A stretch of DNA of 27,512 nucleotides, taken from positions 1 to 27,512 of the forward strand of contig JAXJQF010000010.1 of NCBI GenBank assembly GCA_036311285.1, in the 5' to 3' direction. Shown piece by piece: positions 1 through 7,976 of this stretch (its first letter is position 1; the number at the start of each line of letters is the position of its first letter). Source of the DNA: JAXJQF01 sp036311285. Its GTDB lineage: Bacteria > Pseudomonadota > Gammaproteobacteria > Enterobacterales > Succinivibrionaceae. The notes below the pieces were generated by a model. The model did no database searches. It worked only from the letters and a program-made list of their open reading frames with translations, and was not told the origin of the DNA. Both the position numbers and the translations under genes were made by a program.

Positions 1-27
1 GCCGCCAGTTAAAATAACTGCGTACAT
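1..27 (-). CDS. rplU: 50S ribosomal protein L21, N-terminal fragment
   Basis: The minus strand reads MYAVILTGG from the ATG at 27-25 to the window edge, which matches the start of ribosomal protein L21. A Shine-Dalgarno AGGAG (38-34, read on the minus strand) lies six bases before the ATG. The next gene on the other strand is ispB, and divergent rplU/ispB is the normal gammaproteobacterial arrangement, which supports the call. Only nine codons are visible, so the rest of the protein and the expected rpmA partner cannot be checked. Confidence 0.85.
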
Positions 28-345
28 CTCTATCTCCTAGCTTTCTCAAACCATACGTTTGGAAAGTCTATAAAAAAACTTAACAATATAGCCGCGTATT
101 ATATATATGAAACACATTTTATGCAAGAAAAAATTATTATTTCTTGCATTATTTATAAAATTGTAGTTAATGACTTACACCGTCTCTTGTTTGAATTTTA
201 AGCAATATCCACAAATGTATTTATAATATTTTATATTCTTTTACTTATTTATGTTAAAATACAAAAAACATAGATTAAGAAACTGAGTTTCTATAGCTAT
301 CTATAATATTAAACGGCACAAGTAATATCAGTATATAGTATTAAC
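28..345. other. rplU-ispB divergent intergenic region
   Basis: This 318-base AT-rich gap must hold the promoters for both rplU (leftward) and ispB (rightward). It contains a perfect 10-bp inverted repeat at 121-149. A TATAAT sequence sits at 222-227, but no good -35 lies at the right distance, so no promoter is called. No small gene or RNA was recognised. The ispB start has no clear Shine-Dalgarno. Confidence 0.6.
121..149. repeat. 10-bp perfect inverted repeat in the rplU leader region
   Basis: ATGCAAGAAA (121-130) and its exact reverse complement (140-149) flank a 9-base loop. The repeat lies about 95 bases upstream of the rplU start. If rplU is transcribed from upstream of it, the transcript would carry this hairpin in its 5' leader. 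Neither side has a proper uridine tract, so it does not look like a simple terminator. It could be a leader structure or a protein-binding dyad; the sequence does not decide. Confidence 0.55.
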
Positions 346-1317
346 ATGACTAATAATTTATTTAACAAGTTATCAGATAATCAAATATCAAATATCAATA
401 AAATCATATTAGATCAAATCAACACTCCTGTTGAAATGTTAAATAATGCATGTGCCCACCTAATCACAAGTGGCGGTAAACGTATTAGACCTCGTTTTGC
501 AATCATCATGGCTGGTTTACTTGATAAAACTCTAGTGAATGACGAAGCTTTTGCAAGAACAGCAGCTGCAATTGAATTATTACATACTGCAACATTATTA
601 CACGATGATGTAATCGACGAAAGTCAATTACGCAGAGGCAAACCTAGTACTAACAACCTGTTTGGCAATTATGTTGCAGTATTAGGCGGAGATTATTTAT
701 TCGCCAAAGTCTACACCTTAGCTTTATACAACAACAAAAACATTTTGCTTAACGAATTCTCAAGAGCTGTAACAACTCTAGTTGAAGGCGAAATTTCTCA
801 AATGGATAATATTGCAGATATTAACCTTTCAGAAAAAGAATACTTTAAAGTTATATATGCAAAAACATCCATACTATTTGAAGTAGCCGCAAAATTACCT
901 GGATACATTCTTGATATAGATGATGATAAAATTAATTTGTTGGCTGAGTATGGTATAGCCATCGGTAACGCTTTTCAAATCGTTGACGATGTTCTTGACT
1001 ACACTGCGACTGAACAAACTCTTGGCAAAGACATTGGCAATGATCTAGAAGAAAACAAAATAACTCTTCCTCTAATTTATTGCTTACAATCTTTAGATAA
1101 CGAAAAAGATATTACTGAATTTAAACAAGCTATAAAAGATAAGAACATTAAACTTATTAATGATTTTATTAAAAAAACAAATTCAATTGAAAAATGCTTA
1201 ACTAAAGCAAAGTCAATGATTGGCGAAGCATTTCAAAAACTTAATATATTCAATGATAACGAATACAAAGACGCTTTATTAGAATTAAACAATCTAATAA
1301 TCAACAGAGATTACTAA
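346..1317 (+). CDS. ispB: Octaprenyl (all-trans-polyprenyl) diphosphate synthase
   Basis: This enzyme extends farnesyl diphosphate with isopentenyl diphosphate to make the side chain of respiratory quinones, acting in the cytoplasm at the membrane face. The 323-residue length equals that of E. coli IspB. Visible motifs are GGKRIRPR (43-50), the first aspartate-rich motif DDVID (87-91) followed by RRGK (96-99), and the second, DDVLD (214-218), followed by GKDIGNDLEENK. The residues just before the first aspartate motif are small (A82, T83), as in long-chain synthases. Divergence from rplU supports ispB rather than the shorter-chain paralogue IspA. It converges on the HD-GYP gene, with 35 bases between the two stops and no strong terminator there. 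Confidence 0.95.
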   Translation: MTNNLFNKLSDNQISNINKIILDQINTPVEMLNNACAHLITSGGKRIRPRFAIIMAGLLDKTLVNDEAFARTAAAIELLHTATLLHDDVIDESQLRRGKPSTNNLFGNYVAVLGGDYLFAKVYTLALYNNKNILLNEFSRAVTTLVEGEISQMDNIADINLSEKEYFKVIYAKTSILFEVAAKLPGYILDIDDDKINLLAEYGIAIGNAFQIVDDVLDYTATEQTLGKDIGNDLEENKITLPLIYCLQSLDNEKDITEFKQAIKDKNIKLINDFIKKTNSIEKCLTKAKSMIGEAFQKLNIFNDNEYKDALLELNNLIINRDY

Positions 1318-1352
1318 CAGCGATTTGAATTAATTTAAAATAAGATATTAAA

Positions 1353-2438
1353 TTACGAAGCTAATTGAAGTTCGTCATCATCTAATGCCCAACTTTGAGC
1401 ATATATAGTTATTTCATCTCTCATTTCTAAGAACACTTCTGCTATATAAGGGTCAAAATGACTCCCTTTTTCTTTTTCAATAATTGAAAAAGCTTCATCA
1501 AGCGAAAACTGATCCTTATAACATCTCTTTGAAATTAGAGCATCAAAAACATCTGCTACAGCCATTATTCTTGCTGCAATAGGAATATCGTCATGTTTTT
1601 TACCAAATGGATAGCCTTTCCCATTCCACTTTTCATGATGATACAAAGCCATTTCAACGGCAGTATTAAATACTAAACTATTTTCAAAAGCAATTGATTC
1701 TAATGAATTTTTTATCAACTCGCTACCAACAAAGGCATGAGTTTTCATAATTTCAAATTCTTCAGTAGTTAATCGACCTGGTTTACATAAAATATTATCA
1801 GAGATATTTATCTTTCCTAAATCATGAAGAGGTGCAGCACTTACAATAGCATTTCTAAATTCTTCACTTCTTAATTCTTCTGCATAAACACCACGTTTCA
1901 TTAAACCTTTAATAATCAAACGAACCAATGAAGCAGTTGTTTTTATGTGCTTACCTGTAGAAAGATCTCTCCCTTCTATTATTGTTGAAAAAGCTTCTAC
2001 AATATGTCTTTGGATCGATTCTAATCTTCTTTTATAATCATTTTCTAACTCTGCATTATCTCGTACGTAACTATCATAGCTTAACACTCTACTAAACTTA
2101 TGTTCTAAGCTAGACAGCATTGCATCTTGATATACATAATCGCTAACACCCAGAGAAAACAAAGACGATTCCTCTAAAGCACTATAATTTTTATAAAGTT
2201 TAATAATAGAAACGTTCTTATTACAAGAACTTTGTTTGATATAACATATAAAATCATCAAACCTTAGGTTGTTCGAACAAGCGCCAATAACTATAAGGTC
2301 ACAATAAGTACTTGCGACAAAACGCATGCATTTAGCCAAACTATCTACTTGGTGTATGCGACAATCTAACTTTGAAAATATCTGATACAAAGAAACGCTA
2401 TAACGCTCTTCAACGTCAACTAATAATATTTTTTTCAT
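1353..2438 (-). CDS. HD-GYP phosphodiesterase-like protein with degenerate receiver domain
   Basis: Residues 1-120 have the fold pattern of a response-regulator receiver, starting KKILLVD. The usual phospho-acceptor aspartate (DLIVID-type) is glycine at about residue 52, and the conserved lysine is also missing, so this is a pseudo-receiver. A helical linker (120-145) leads to an HD-GYP domain (145-345) with HDLGK (205-209), HHE (267-269), GYP (275-277) and DVFDAL after RIMAVA. HD-GYP domains hydrolyse cyclic di-GMP, and all the metal-binding motifs appear intact. The ATG at 2438 is preferred; a GTG lies one codon upstream. The gene is monocistronic, separated from purA by a terminator. A TTGACA sits on the minus strand at 2587-2582, but a well-spaced -10 is not evident. 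Confidence 0.9.
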   Translation of the reverse strand: MKKILLVDVEERYSVSLYQIFSKLDCRIHQVDSLAKCMRFVASTYCDLIVIGACSNNLRFDDFICYIKQSSCNKNVSIIKLYKNYSALEESSLFSLGVSDYVYQDAMLSSLEHKFSRVLSYDSYVRDNAELENDYKRRLESIQRHIVEAFSTIIEGRDLSTGKHIKTTASLVRLIIKGLMKRGVYAEELRSEEFRNAIVSAAPLHDLGKINISDNILCKPGRLTTEEFEIMKTHAFVGSELIKNSLESIAFENSLVFNTAVEMALYHHEKWNGKGYPFGKKHDDIPIAARIMAVADVFDALISKRCYKDQFSLDEAFSIIEKEKGSHFDPYIAEVFLEMRDEITIYAQSWALDDDELQLAS

Positions 2439-2671
2439 CACGAATCGTATCTAACTTTTGTTTTATGTTTATTTCTTTTGTGTACAAATTTATTAATTCA
2501 TATTCTTTGTAGCATTTCGTTATATATTTTTATCTTTTATATATTTTTATATGTATTCGGATATTCTAACCTATATAACTATGTCAATTTGTACTTTTTA
2601 TTAAAAACGTGACGACATTACTAAAAATTTAAAGCCAAATAACAAAATCAAAACATTTTTTTAACAAACAA

Positions 2672-2699
2672 AAAACCTACCAGTTTTTTGGTAGGTTTT
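2672..2699 (-). terminator. Rho-independent terminator of purA
   Basis: AAAACCTACC (2672-2681) pairs with GGTAGGTTTT (2690-2699) around an 8-base loop. On the minus strand the stem runs into a T-rich stretch beginning TTTTTTGTTTG, 27 bases after the purA stop codon. It separates purA from the HD-GYP gene. Confidence 0.9.
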
Positions 2700-2725
2700 C
2701 TATTTTACGCCATATTACTTTTTAA

Positions 2726-4024
2726 TTAGTCTGCAAAAGGATGACGTAACACAATTGTTTCTTCTCTATCTGGACCTGTTGAAATTACATCTACAGGAAC
2801 TCCTGCAACTTCTTCTAGTTTCTTAATATACTTCTTAGCGTTTTCAGGTAATGCATCATAACTCTTAACACCAAAAGTAGATTCCTTCCAGCCTGGAACA
2901 GTTTCATATACTGGTTCTAAACCAATATAATCATCAGCCGCTAATGGAGAGTAATCAATAATTGTACCATCAGCCTTCTTATAACCTACACATAACTTAA
3001 CTTCATCTAAGCCATCTAATACGTCTAACTTAGTTAAACATAAACCTGTTAATGAGTTAATTTGATTTGAACGGCGCATTGCAACACCATCGAACCAACC
3101 ACATCTTCTCTTTCTTCCAGTTACAGAACCAAATTCTGCACCCTTTTCACATAAATAATCACCAACTTTATCAAATAACTCAGTTGGGAATGGACCGCCA
3201 CCTACACGAGTTGTGTAAGCCTTAACGATACCAATTACACAATCAATGTTTCTTGGACCAAAACCTGCACCTGTACATACACCACCTGCTACTGTATTAG
3301 AAGATGTAACATATGGATAAGTACCTTGGTCGATATCTAAGAATGTACCTTGAGCTCCTTCAAACATAATTTTTTTACCTTCTTCACGAGCTTTAGCTAA
3401 TAAAGAGGTAACGTCTTGAACCATTGGTAAAATTTCTTTTGCATAACGCTTGCATGATTCTAAAACTTCATCGTATGAAATTTCATCTGTCCCAAAGAAA
3501 TTCTTTAAGCAGAAATTATGATATTCCATTACTGTCTTTAACTTTTCAGCAAATTCATCCATGTTGAACAAATCACCAACACGTAAACCACGACGAGCTG
3601 CTTTGTCTTCATATGTAGGACCAATACCACGACCAGTGGTACCGATAGCCTTCTTACCTAATCTTTCTTCTCTAGATTTATCAATAGCAACATGATAAGG
3701 TAAAATTAAAGGACATGCAGGACTGATAATCATTCTGCTACGTACGTTTACACCTTTAGTTTCTAATTCAGTAATTTCACCTAATAAAGCTTCCGGTGAC
3801 ACAACAACACCGTTACCGATAACACAAGTACAATTTTCACGTAAAATACCTGACGGAATTAAACGTAATACTTGCTTCTTACCGTTAACAACTAAGGTGT
3901 GACCTGCATTATGACCACCTTGATAACGAACCACATAACTTGCTTCATCTGTAAGTAAGTCAACGATCTTACCCTTTCCTTCGTCACCCCATTGGGTACC
4001 TAATACAACTACATTCTGTGCCAT
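2726..4024 (-). CDS. purA: Adenylosuccinate synthetase
   Basis: PurA uses GTP to condense IMP with aspartate, the first committed step to AMP. The 432-residue length is that of E. coli PurA. Visible motifs are the GTP-binding loop QWGDEGKGK (11-19) with catalytic Asp14, GGHNAGHT (36-43) with His42, TTGRGIGPTYEDKAAR near 129-144, FEGAQG near 221, and VTGRKRRCGWFD near 303. It lies downstream of hflKC as in E. coli, but the small yjeT gene usually between them is absent. It has its own extended -10 promoter (4121-4129) and terminator (2672-2699), so it is probably a separate transcription unit. The ribosome-binding site is weak. Confidence 0.97.
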   Translation of the reverse strand: MAQNVVVLGTQWGDEGKGKIVDLLTDEASYVVRYQGGHNAGHTLVVNGKKQVLRLIPSGILRENCTCVIGNGVVVSPEALLGEITELETKGVNVRSRMIISPACPLILPYHVAIDKSREERLGKKAIGTTGRGIGPTYEDKAARRGLRVGDLFNMDEFAEKLKTVMEYHNFCLKNFFGTDEISYDEVLESCKRYAKEILPMVQDVTSLLAKAREEGKKIMFEGAQGTFLDIDQGTYPYVTSSNTVAGGVCTGAGFGPRNIDCVIGIVKAYTTRVGGGPFPTELFDKVGDYLCEKGAEFGSVTGRKRRCGWFDGVAMRRSNQINSLTGLCLTKLDVLDGLDEVKLCVGYKKADGTIIDYSPLAADDYIGLEPVYETVPGWKESTFGVKSYDALPENAKKYIKKLEEVAGVPVDVISTGPDREETIVLRHPFAD

Positions 4025-4120
4025 AAATAATTCACTTTACCAATTTATTATTTAAAAATTACGCCTAAAGGCAAACATATATAATTCTTATTGTTAACTC
4101 TTTTTCGAGCAAACAAAAAG

Positions 4121-4129
4121 ATTATATCA
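4121..4129 (-). promoter_or_regulatory. Extended -10 promoter for purA
   Basis: Read on the minus strand, this is TGATATAAT, a perfect TGnTATAAT extended -10. No good -35 lies upstream, where the hflC terminator hairpin sits instead. The predicted start near 4114 would give purA a leader of about 90 bases. Prediction from sequence only. Confidence 0.6.
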
Positions 4130-4141
4130 CGAATAAAATAA

Positions 4142-4182
4142 AATTGGATATTTGGTTGATACTTTTATCCAAATATCCAATT
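4142..4182 (-). terminator. Terminator hairpin after hflC
   Basis: A perfect 14-bp inverted repeat, AATTGGATATTTGG (4142-4155) with its reverse complement (4169-4182), surrounds a 13-base loop. On the minus strand it is followed by TTTTATTTTATT. It lies 66 bases after the hflC stop and directly upstream of the purA -10. The stem is AT-rich but long. A second role as an operator for purA is possible. Confidence 0.7.
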
Positions 4183-4247
4183 ATCAATATTTTATATTCA
4201 AACTACTTTAAACAAATTATTAGATAACTTGTATGTAGTTGTTTATC

Positions 4248-5153
4248 TTAATCAAAATGCTTTAAGAATGTATTGTTTTGATCTGTAACAATAACATTAT
4301 CACCCTTAGTCATACTGTTTCTATATGCATCCATACTTCTTAAGAAATCGAACAATGCTGCATTCTTAGAATATGATTCTGCGTAAATTTGAGTAGCTTT
4401 TGCATCACCATCACCGCGTATAATCTTTGAGTTTCTATCAGCTTCCGCAATCTTAATTTTTGCTAATCTATCAGCATTAGCTCTGATTGCTTCAGCTTCT
4501 TGCTTACCCTCAGAACGATGTAATCTTGCTACAGCTTCACGTTCAGCTCTCATTCTTTGGTAAATAGAAGAAGAAACTTCTGGCGGTAAATTGATTTGCA
4601 TGATACGAACGTCAATAATTTCAATACCTAAGTCGTTATCAGCTGAACCAGAACTTGCCGCTAAAGCATTTTGCATTACTAAGTCTCTCTTAGAACTTGC
4701 TGATTTATCTGATTCCTTTTCATCCCCACCTGAAACGATTTCCTTAATAGTTAATAGACCAATCTGACTTCTTAAACTATTAGTAATCTTGTTTCTTAAC
4801 AGTTCTTCTGCCACATATTGATCACCCTTTGTAGATGTATAATATTTAGCAAAATCCTTAATTCTCCACTTTACATATGAATCAATAATTAAGTCTTTTT
4901 TCTCAGATGTCACAAATCTATCTGCTGTTGAATTTAAGGTAATGATTCTTGCCTTTAGCGTTTTAATCTTATCGACAAATGGAATCTTCACATGAATACC
5001 AGGCTCAAAAATTATAATTTCTTGATTACTATTTCTATAAACCTTCGCAAATCTTGTAACTAAAGCTCTTTCTCCTTCTTTAACAACAAACAAAGATTGA
5101 GAAGCAACGAAAAATAAAACAGCTAAACCGATTAATATATTACTTAATTTCAT
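4248..5153 (-). CDS. hflC: FtsH protease modulator HflC
   Basis: HflC is an SPFH/prohibitin-type protein that forms a large membrane assembly with HflK around the FtsH protease. From the chosen start it has 301 residues: one N-terminal membrane segment (about 4-20), then SLFVVKEGERALVTRF typical of the family, the SPFH core, and an Ala/Glu-rich coiled coil (about 205-260). The ATG at 5153 (MKLSNILIG) is chosen over an in-frame ATG 27 bases upstream. AGGAG lies seven bases before it, it avoids overlap with hflK, and E. coli HflC starts at the same place. The gap to hflK is 16 bases, so the two are co-transcribed. Confidence 0.95.
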   Translation of the reverse strand: MKLSNILIGLAVLFFVASQSLFVVKEGERALVTRFAKVYRNSNQEIIIFEPGIHVKIPFVDKIKTLKARIITLNSTADRFVTSEKKDLIIDSYVKWRIKDFAKYYTSTKGDQYVAEELLRNKITNSLRSQIGLLTIKEIVSGGDEKESDKSASSKRDLVMQNALAASSGSADNDLGIEIIDVRIMQINLPPEVSSSIYQRMRAEREAVARLHRSEGKQEAEAIRANADRLAKIKIAEADRNSKIIRGDGDAKATQIYAESYSKNAALFDFLRSMDAYRNSMTKGDNVIVTDQNNTFLKHFD

Positions 5154-5169
5154 TTCTCCACTCCTACTC

Positions 5170-6195
5170 TTACTTTGCATTCTTATTAGCTAACTTATCA
5201 AGTGGAAGATATAGCAATGGACTCTTATCTCCTTCCATATTTACAATAACCTTGCCGCTATTACTATAAACAGCCTCCATAGTTTCAAGGTAAATTCTGC
5301 GCTTAGTAATTTCTGGAGCCGCTAAATATTCAGGTAAAATCTTTTCAAAACGAGCGATATCACCTTCTGCCTTTGCAATAGTCGCACTTTTATAAGCTTC
5401 TGCTTCTTCTAAAAGTCGTTTTGCTTGACCTTCCGCTTTAGGCAGAACTTCGTTCTTATATGCTTCTGCTTCTCTCTTAAATCTCTGTTCATCTTCTTGA
5501 GCAGCAATAGCATCATCAAATGCTGCCTTAACTTCATCCGGAGCTCTAGCTGGTAAGAAGTTTACGTCAACAATACTTATCCCCATATTGTATGGTTCAA
5601 TTATTGAAATCAATAATTCTCTTGTATCTTGTCTAACTCTTTCTCTACCATTTGTTAAAACGTCATCCATTAAAGTATGACCTATTACATAACGTAAAGC
5701 ACTATCTGTTGCTTGTGATAAAGATACGTCAGGAGTTTCAACGTTATATAAATAATTAGTTGGATTTGTAATCTTATATTGAACTTCCATTTCTACATTT
5801 ACAACGTTTTCATCCTTTGTAAGCATAGAACCACTGGATTTTGTAGATAACACGATCTTTGTATCTACTTTTGTAACTTCATCAACACCGATTAAACGCC
5901 AATGAAGACCAGGTTCTTCAATACGATCAAACTTACCTAATCGTAGAACCACAGCTTGTTCAGCTTCTTTTACAGTGTAAAATCCCAATAATCCCACAAA
6001 ACCAACGACAACCACAGCTATTAATAAAACGAACTTTTTACTAACTGGATCACCATCGTTTGAATTACCTCCACCTGACAACAACTTAAAAAACTCATCT
6101 AAAATACCTTTGCCTGAACCATTATTCGATGAGTTCTTATTTCTATTGCGTTGCCATGGATCTGAATTACGTTCGTTGTTATCATTCCAACCCAT
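5170..6195 (-). CDS. hflK: FtsH protease modulator HflK
   Basis: HflK is the larger partner of HflC. The protein opens with MGWND and a Gly/Asn-rich cytoplasmic stretch (1-52) containing DPWQ, then one membrane segment (about 54-73), TVKEAEQAVVLRLGKF, an SPFH domain with RYVIGHTLMDDVLTNGRERV, and a charged coiled coil (about 230-285). At 341 residues it is shorter than E. coli HflK (419) and lacks a long low-complexity C-terminal tail. A Shine-Dalgarno GGAG sits seven bases before the ATG. It is 22 bases downstream of hflX, in the conserved hfq-hflX-hflK-hflC order. Confidence 0.95.
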   Translation of the reverse strand: MGWNDNNERNSDPWQRNRNKNSSNNGSGKGILDEFFKLLSGGGNSNDGDPVSKKFVLLIAVVVVGFVGLLGFYTVKEAEQAVVLRLGKFDRIEEPGLHWRLIGVDEVTKVDTKIVLSTKSSGSMLTKDENVVNVEMEVQYKITNPTNYLYNVETPDVSLSQATDSALRYVIGHTLMDDVLTNGRERVRQDTRELLISIIEPYNMGISIVDVNFLPARAPDEVKAAFDDAIAAQEDEQRFKREAEAYKNEVLPKAEGQAKRLLEEAEAYKSATIAKAEGDIARFEKILPEYLAAPEITKRRIYLETMEAVYSNSGKVIVNMEGDKSPLLYLPLDKLANKNAK

Positions 6196-6217
6196 ACCAA
6201 TTCTCCATTTTATTTTA

Positions 6218-7546
6218 TTAATAAATATTCACTTTAAAAGTAAACCCCTTAGGTTTTACAATCGACATCTCAAGCTCATTATTAAACATACTATTTATTT
6301 GAGCTAATGTTTTCTTCTTCTGACGCAATTTTAATACAATTTCACCATTTTGAGTGTATTCTTCTGAAATAACAGCTTTTGCATCATAAAGTTTATTTCT
6401 TAAAGAAGCCTTATCGTAACTTAGTATAGCCATTACTTCCACTAAATCATTCCCTAAGCATTCTGAAATAGCCTTAAACAGAAGATCTATCCCCAATCCA
6501 CTCTTTGCACTAATTGATACAGAAACAGGATTTCCCTCATCATTGTATTCTATACAAGGAACCACTCCCTCTAACTTATCAATCTTATTATATACCTTTA
6601 ACTGAGGAATATCGTCAGCTTCTATTTGTTGTAACACTTCTTCAACTGAAACAATGTTTTCTTGTAATCTTTCGTCACTTGAATCAATGACATGTAATTG
6701 TATAGTCGCTTCTCTTGTTTCCCTTAACGTAGCTTTAAACGCAGCTACTAAATCATGTGGTAAATGCCTAATAAAACCAACAGTATCTGCAAAAACCACA
6801 TCACCGATATGGTCTAATTTTACTGTACGTAGTGTTGGATCAAGAGTCGCAAACAACTGATTCGCAGCATATACCTCAGATTTAGTGAGAATGTTAAATA
6901 AAGTTGATTTACCAGCGTTAGTGTATCCTACCAAAGAAACTACAGGAACCTCATTTCTTTTTCTTGCTCTACCACCTTGCTCTCTTTGCTTTTCAACTTC
7001 AGAAAGTTCAGAACGTAATGCTGCAATTCTTTCCTTTAGCATACGACGGTCTGATTCTAACTGTGTTTCCCCCGGACCACGCATACCTATACCGCCCTTT
7101 TGACGTTCTAAGTGTGTCCATCCTCTTACAAGACGAGTTTGTAAATACGCAAGCTGAGCTAATTCAACTTGTAATTTACCTTCTTTAGTTCGAGCACGTT
7201 GGGCAAATATATCAAGAATAAGAGTAGTTCTAGAGATAACCTTAGTACCTATTTCTTTTTCTAAATTTCTTTCTTGAGATGGAGACAAGTCATGATTAAA
7301 AATCACAATGTCAGACTCTACATCTGACATAAGTGCTTTTAATTCTTCAACTTTACCGGAACCAATAAAAAATTTTGTATCTGGAATTTTTCTATTGCAA
7401 CAACAAACCCCCATTACCGACGCGCCCGCCGATAATACTAACATCTTTAGCTCTTCTAAATCTTCTGAGTCGTTGCTATTTGAAAAATCAACATGAACAA
7501 GAATGGCTTTTTCGCCACCCTTGTACCGTTCATCAATATCGAACAA
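6218..7546 (-). CDS. hflX: Ribosome-splitting GTPase HflX
   Basis: HflX is a translational GTPase that binds the 50S subunit and rescues or splits stalled ribosomes under stress. It has the N-terminal HflX domain with ALSPAQERNLE-type sequence (here LSPSQERNLEKEIG), the glycine-rich RGPGETQLE-SDRR linker, and a G domain with G1 GYTNAGKST, G3 DTVGFIRHLPHDLVAAF and G4 NKID. No ATG is in range. The TTG at 7546 gives an LFD start that matches E. coli MFD and has AGG four bases upstream. A TTG at 7558 would add four residues (446 in total) but has no Shine-Dalgarno. It is 33 bases after hfq. Confidence 0.95.
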   Translation of the reverse strand: MFDIDERYKGGEKAILVHVDFSNSNDSEDLEELKMLVLSAGASVMGVCCCNRKIPDTKFFIGSGKVEELKALMSDVESDIVIFNHDLSPSQERNLEKEIGTKVISRTTLILDIFAQRARTKEGKLQVELAQLAYLQTRLVRGWTHLERQKGGIGMRGPGETQLESDRRMLKERIAALRSELSEVEKQREQGGRARKRNEVPVVSLVGYTNAGKSTLFNILTKSEVYAANQLFATLDPTLRTVKLDHIGDVVFADTVGFIRHLPHDLVAAFKATLRETREATIQLHVIDSSDERLQENIVSVEEVLQQIEADDIPQLKVYNKIDKLEGVVPCIEYNDEGNPVSVSISAKSGLGIDLLFKAISECLGNDLVEVMAILSYDKASLRNKLYDAKAVISEEYTQNGEIVLKLRQKKKTLAQINSMFNNELEMSIVKPKGFTFKVNIY

Positions 7547-7579
7547 ATTACCTACCAAGCTTTTATTCTATATTTTAAA

Positions 7580-7816
7580 TTAAGCTTCGTCTTGATTTAC
7601 AATGAAATTAGCAATAGGTTTTACAGGAACTACTGTTGAAATAGCGTGCTTGTAAACCATTTGGCTGATGTTATTCTTTAATAGAATAACGAACTGGTCG
7701 AAAGACTCAACTTGGCCTTGTAATTTAATGCCATTTACTAAAAAGATTGAAACAGGAATACGTTCTTTTCTTAAAGCATTTAAAAACGGATCTTGTAAAG
7801 ATTGTCCCTTAGACAT
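7580..7816 (-). CDS. hfq: RNA chaperone Hfq
   Basis: Hfq is the hexameric Sm-like RNA chaperone that pairs small RNAs with mRNAs. The 78 residues contain the proximal-face set Q8, D9 and F39/F42, the Sm2 motif YKHAIS (55-60), and rim basic residues R16, K17 and R19. K17 replaces the arginine of E. coli. The disordered C-terminal tail is almost absent (E. coli Hfq has 102 residues), so functions attributed to the acidic tail tip may rest on the short NQDEA end. The ribosome-binding site AAGGA lies about six bases before the ATG. Its own promoter is likely (7866-7874), with hflX, hflK and hflC downstream. Confidence 0.98.
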   Translation of the reverse strand: MSKGQSLQDPFLNALRKERIPVSIFLVNGIKLQGQVESFDQFVILLKNNISQMVYKHAISTVVPVKPIANFIVNQDEA

Positions 7817-7865
7817 ATTATTTCCTTTCTAATTATAATTGTTAATTATTATTTTAATTTTTCAT

Positions 7866-7874
7866 AGTATAACA
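7866..7874 (-). promoter_or_regulatory. Extended -10 promoter upstream of hfq
   Basis: The minus strand reads TGTTATACT, an extended -10 (TGn plus TATACT), about 50 bases before the hfq ATG. No convincing -35 is visible. The 160-base gap after miaA suggests that hfq-hflX-hflK-hflC can be transcribed independently of the upstream nnr-to-miaA block. Prediction only. Confidence 0.5.
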
Positions 7875-7976
7875 AAAACAAAATAATCTTTTATTAATAT
7901 TTTCGTGTTATAGAACACATTTTGATATTTTTCTTAACAAAGCACGTTTTTTTGATTATTTTGTATTAAAAACCTT

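Noticed and set aside
2516..2587. TTGACA on the minus strand as the HD-GYP promoter
   Set aside because: The best -10 at 17-base spacing matches only three of six positions, and the closer TAGAAT is spaced 13 bases, so it is not called as a feature.
6110..7578. Several plus-strand open frames across hflK and hflX
   Set aside because: All are antisense to strongly conserved coding sequence, and none has a ribosome-binding site or recognisable protein pattern.
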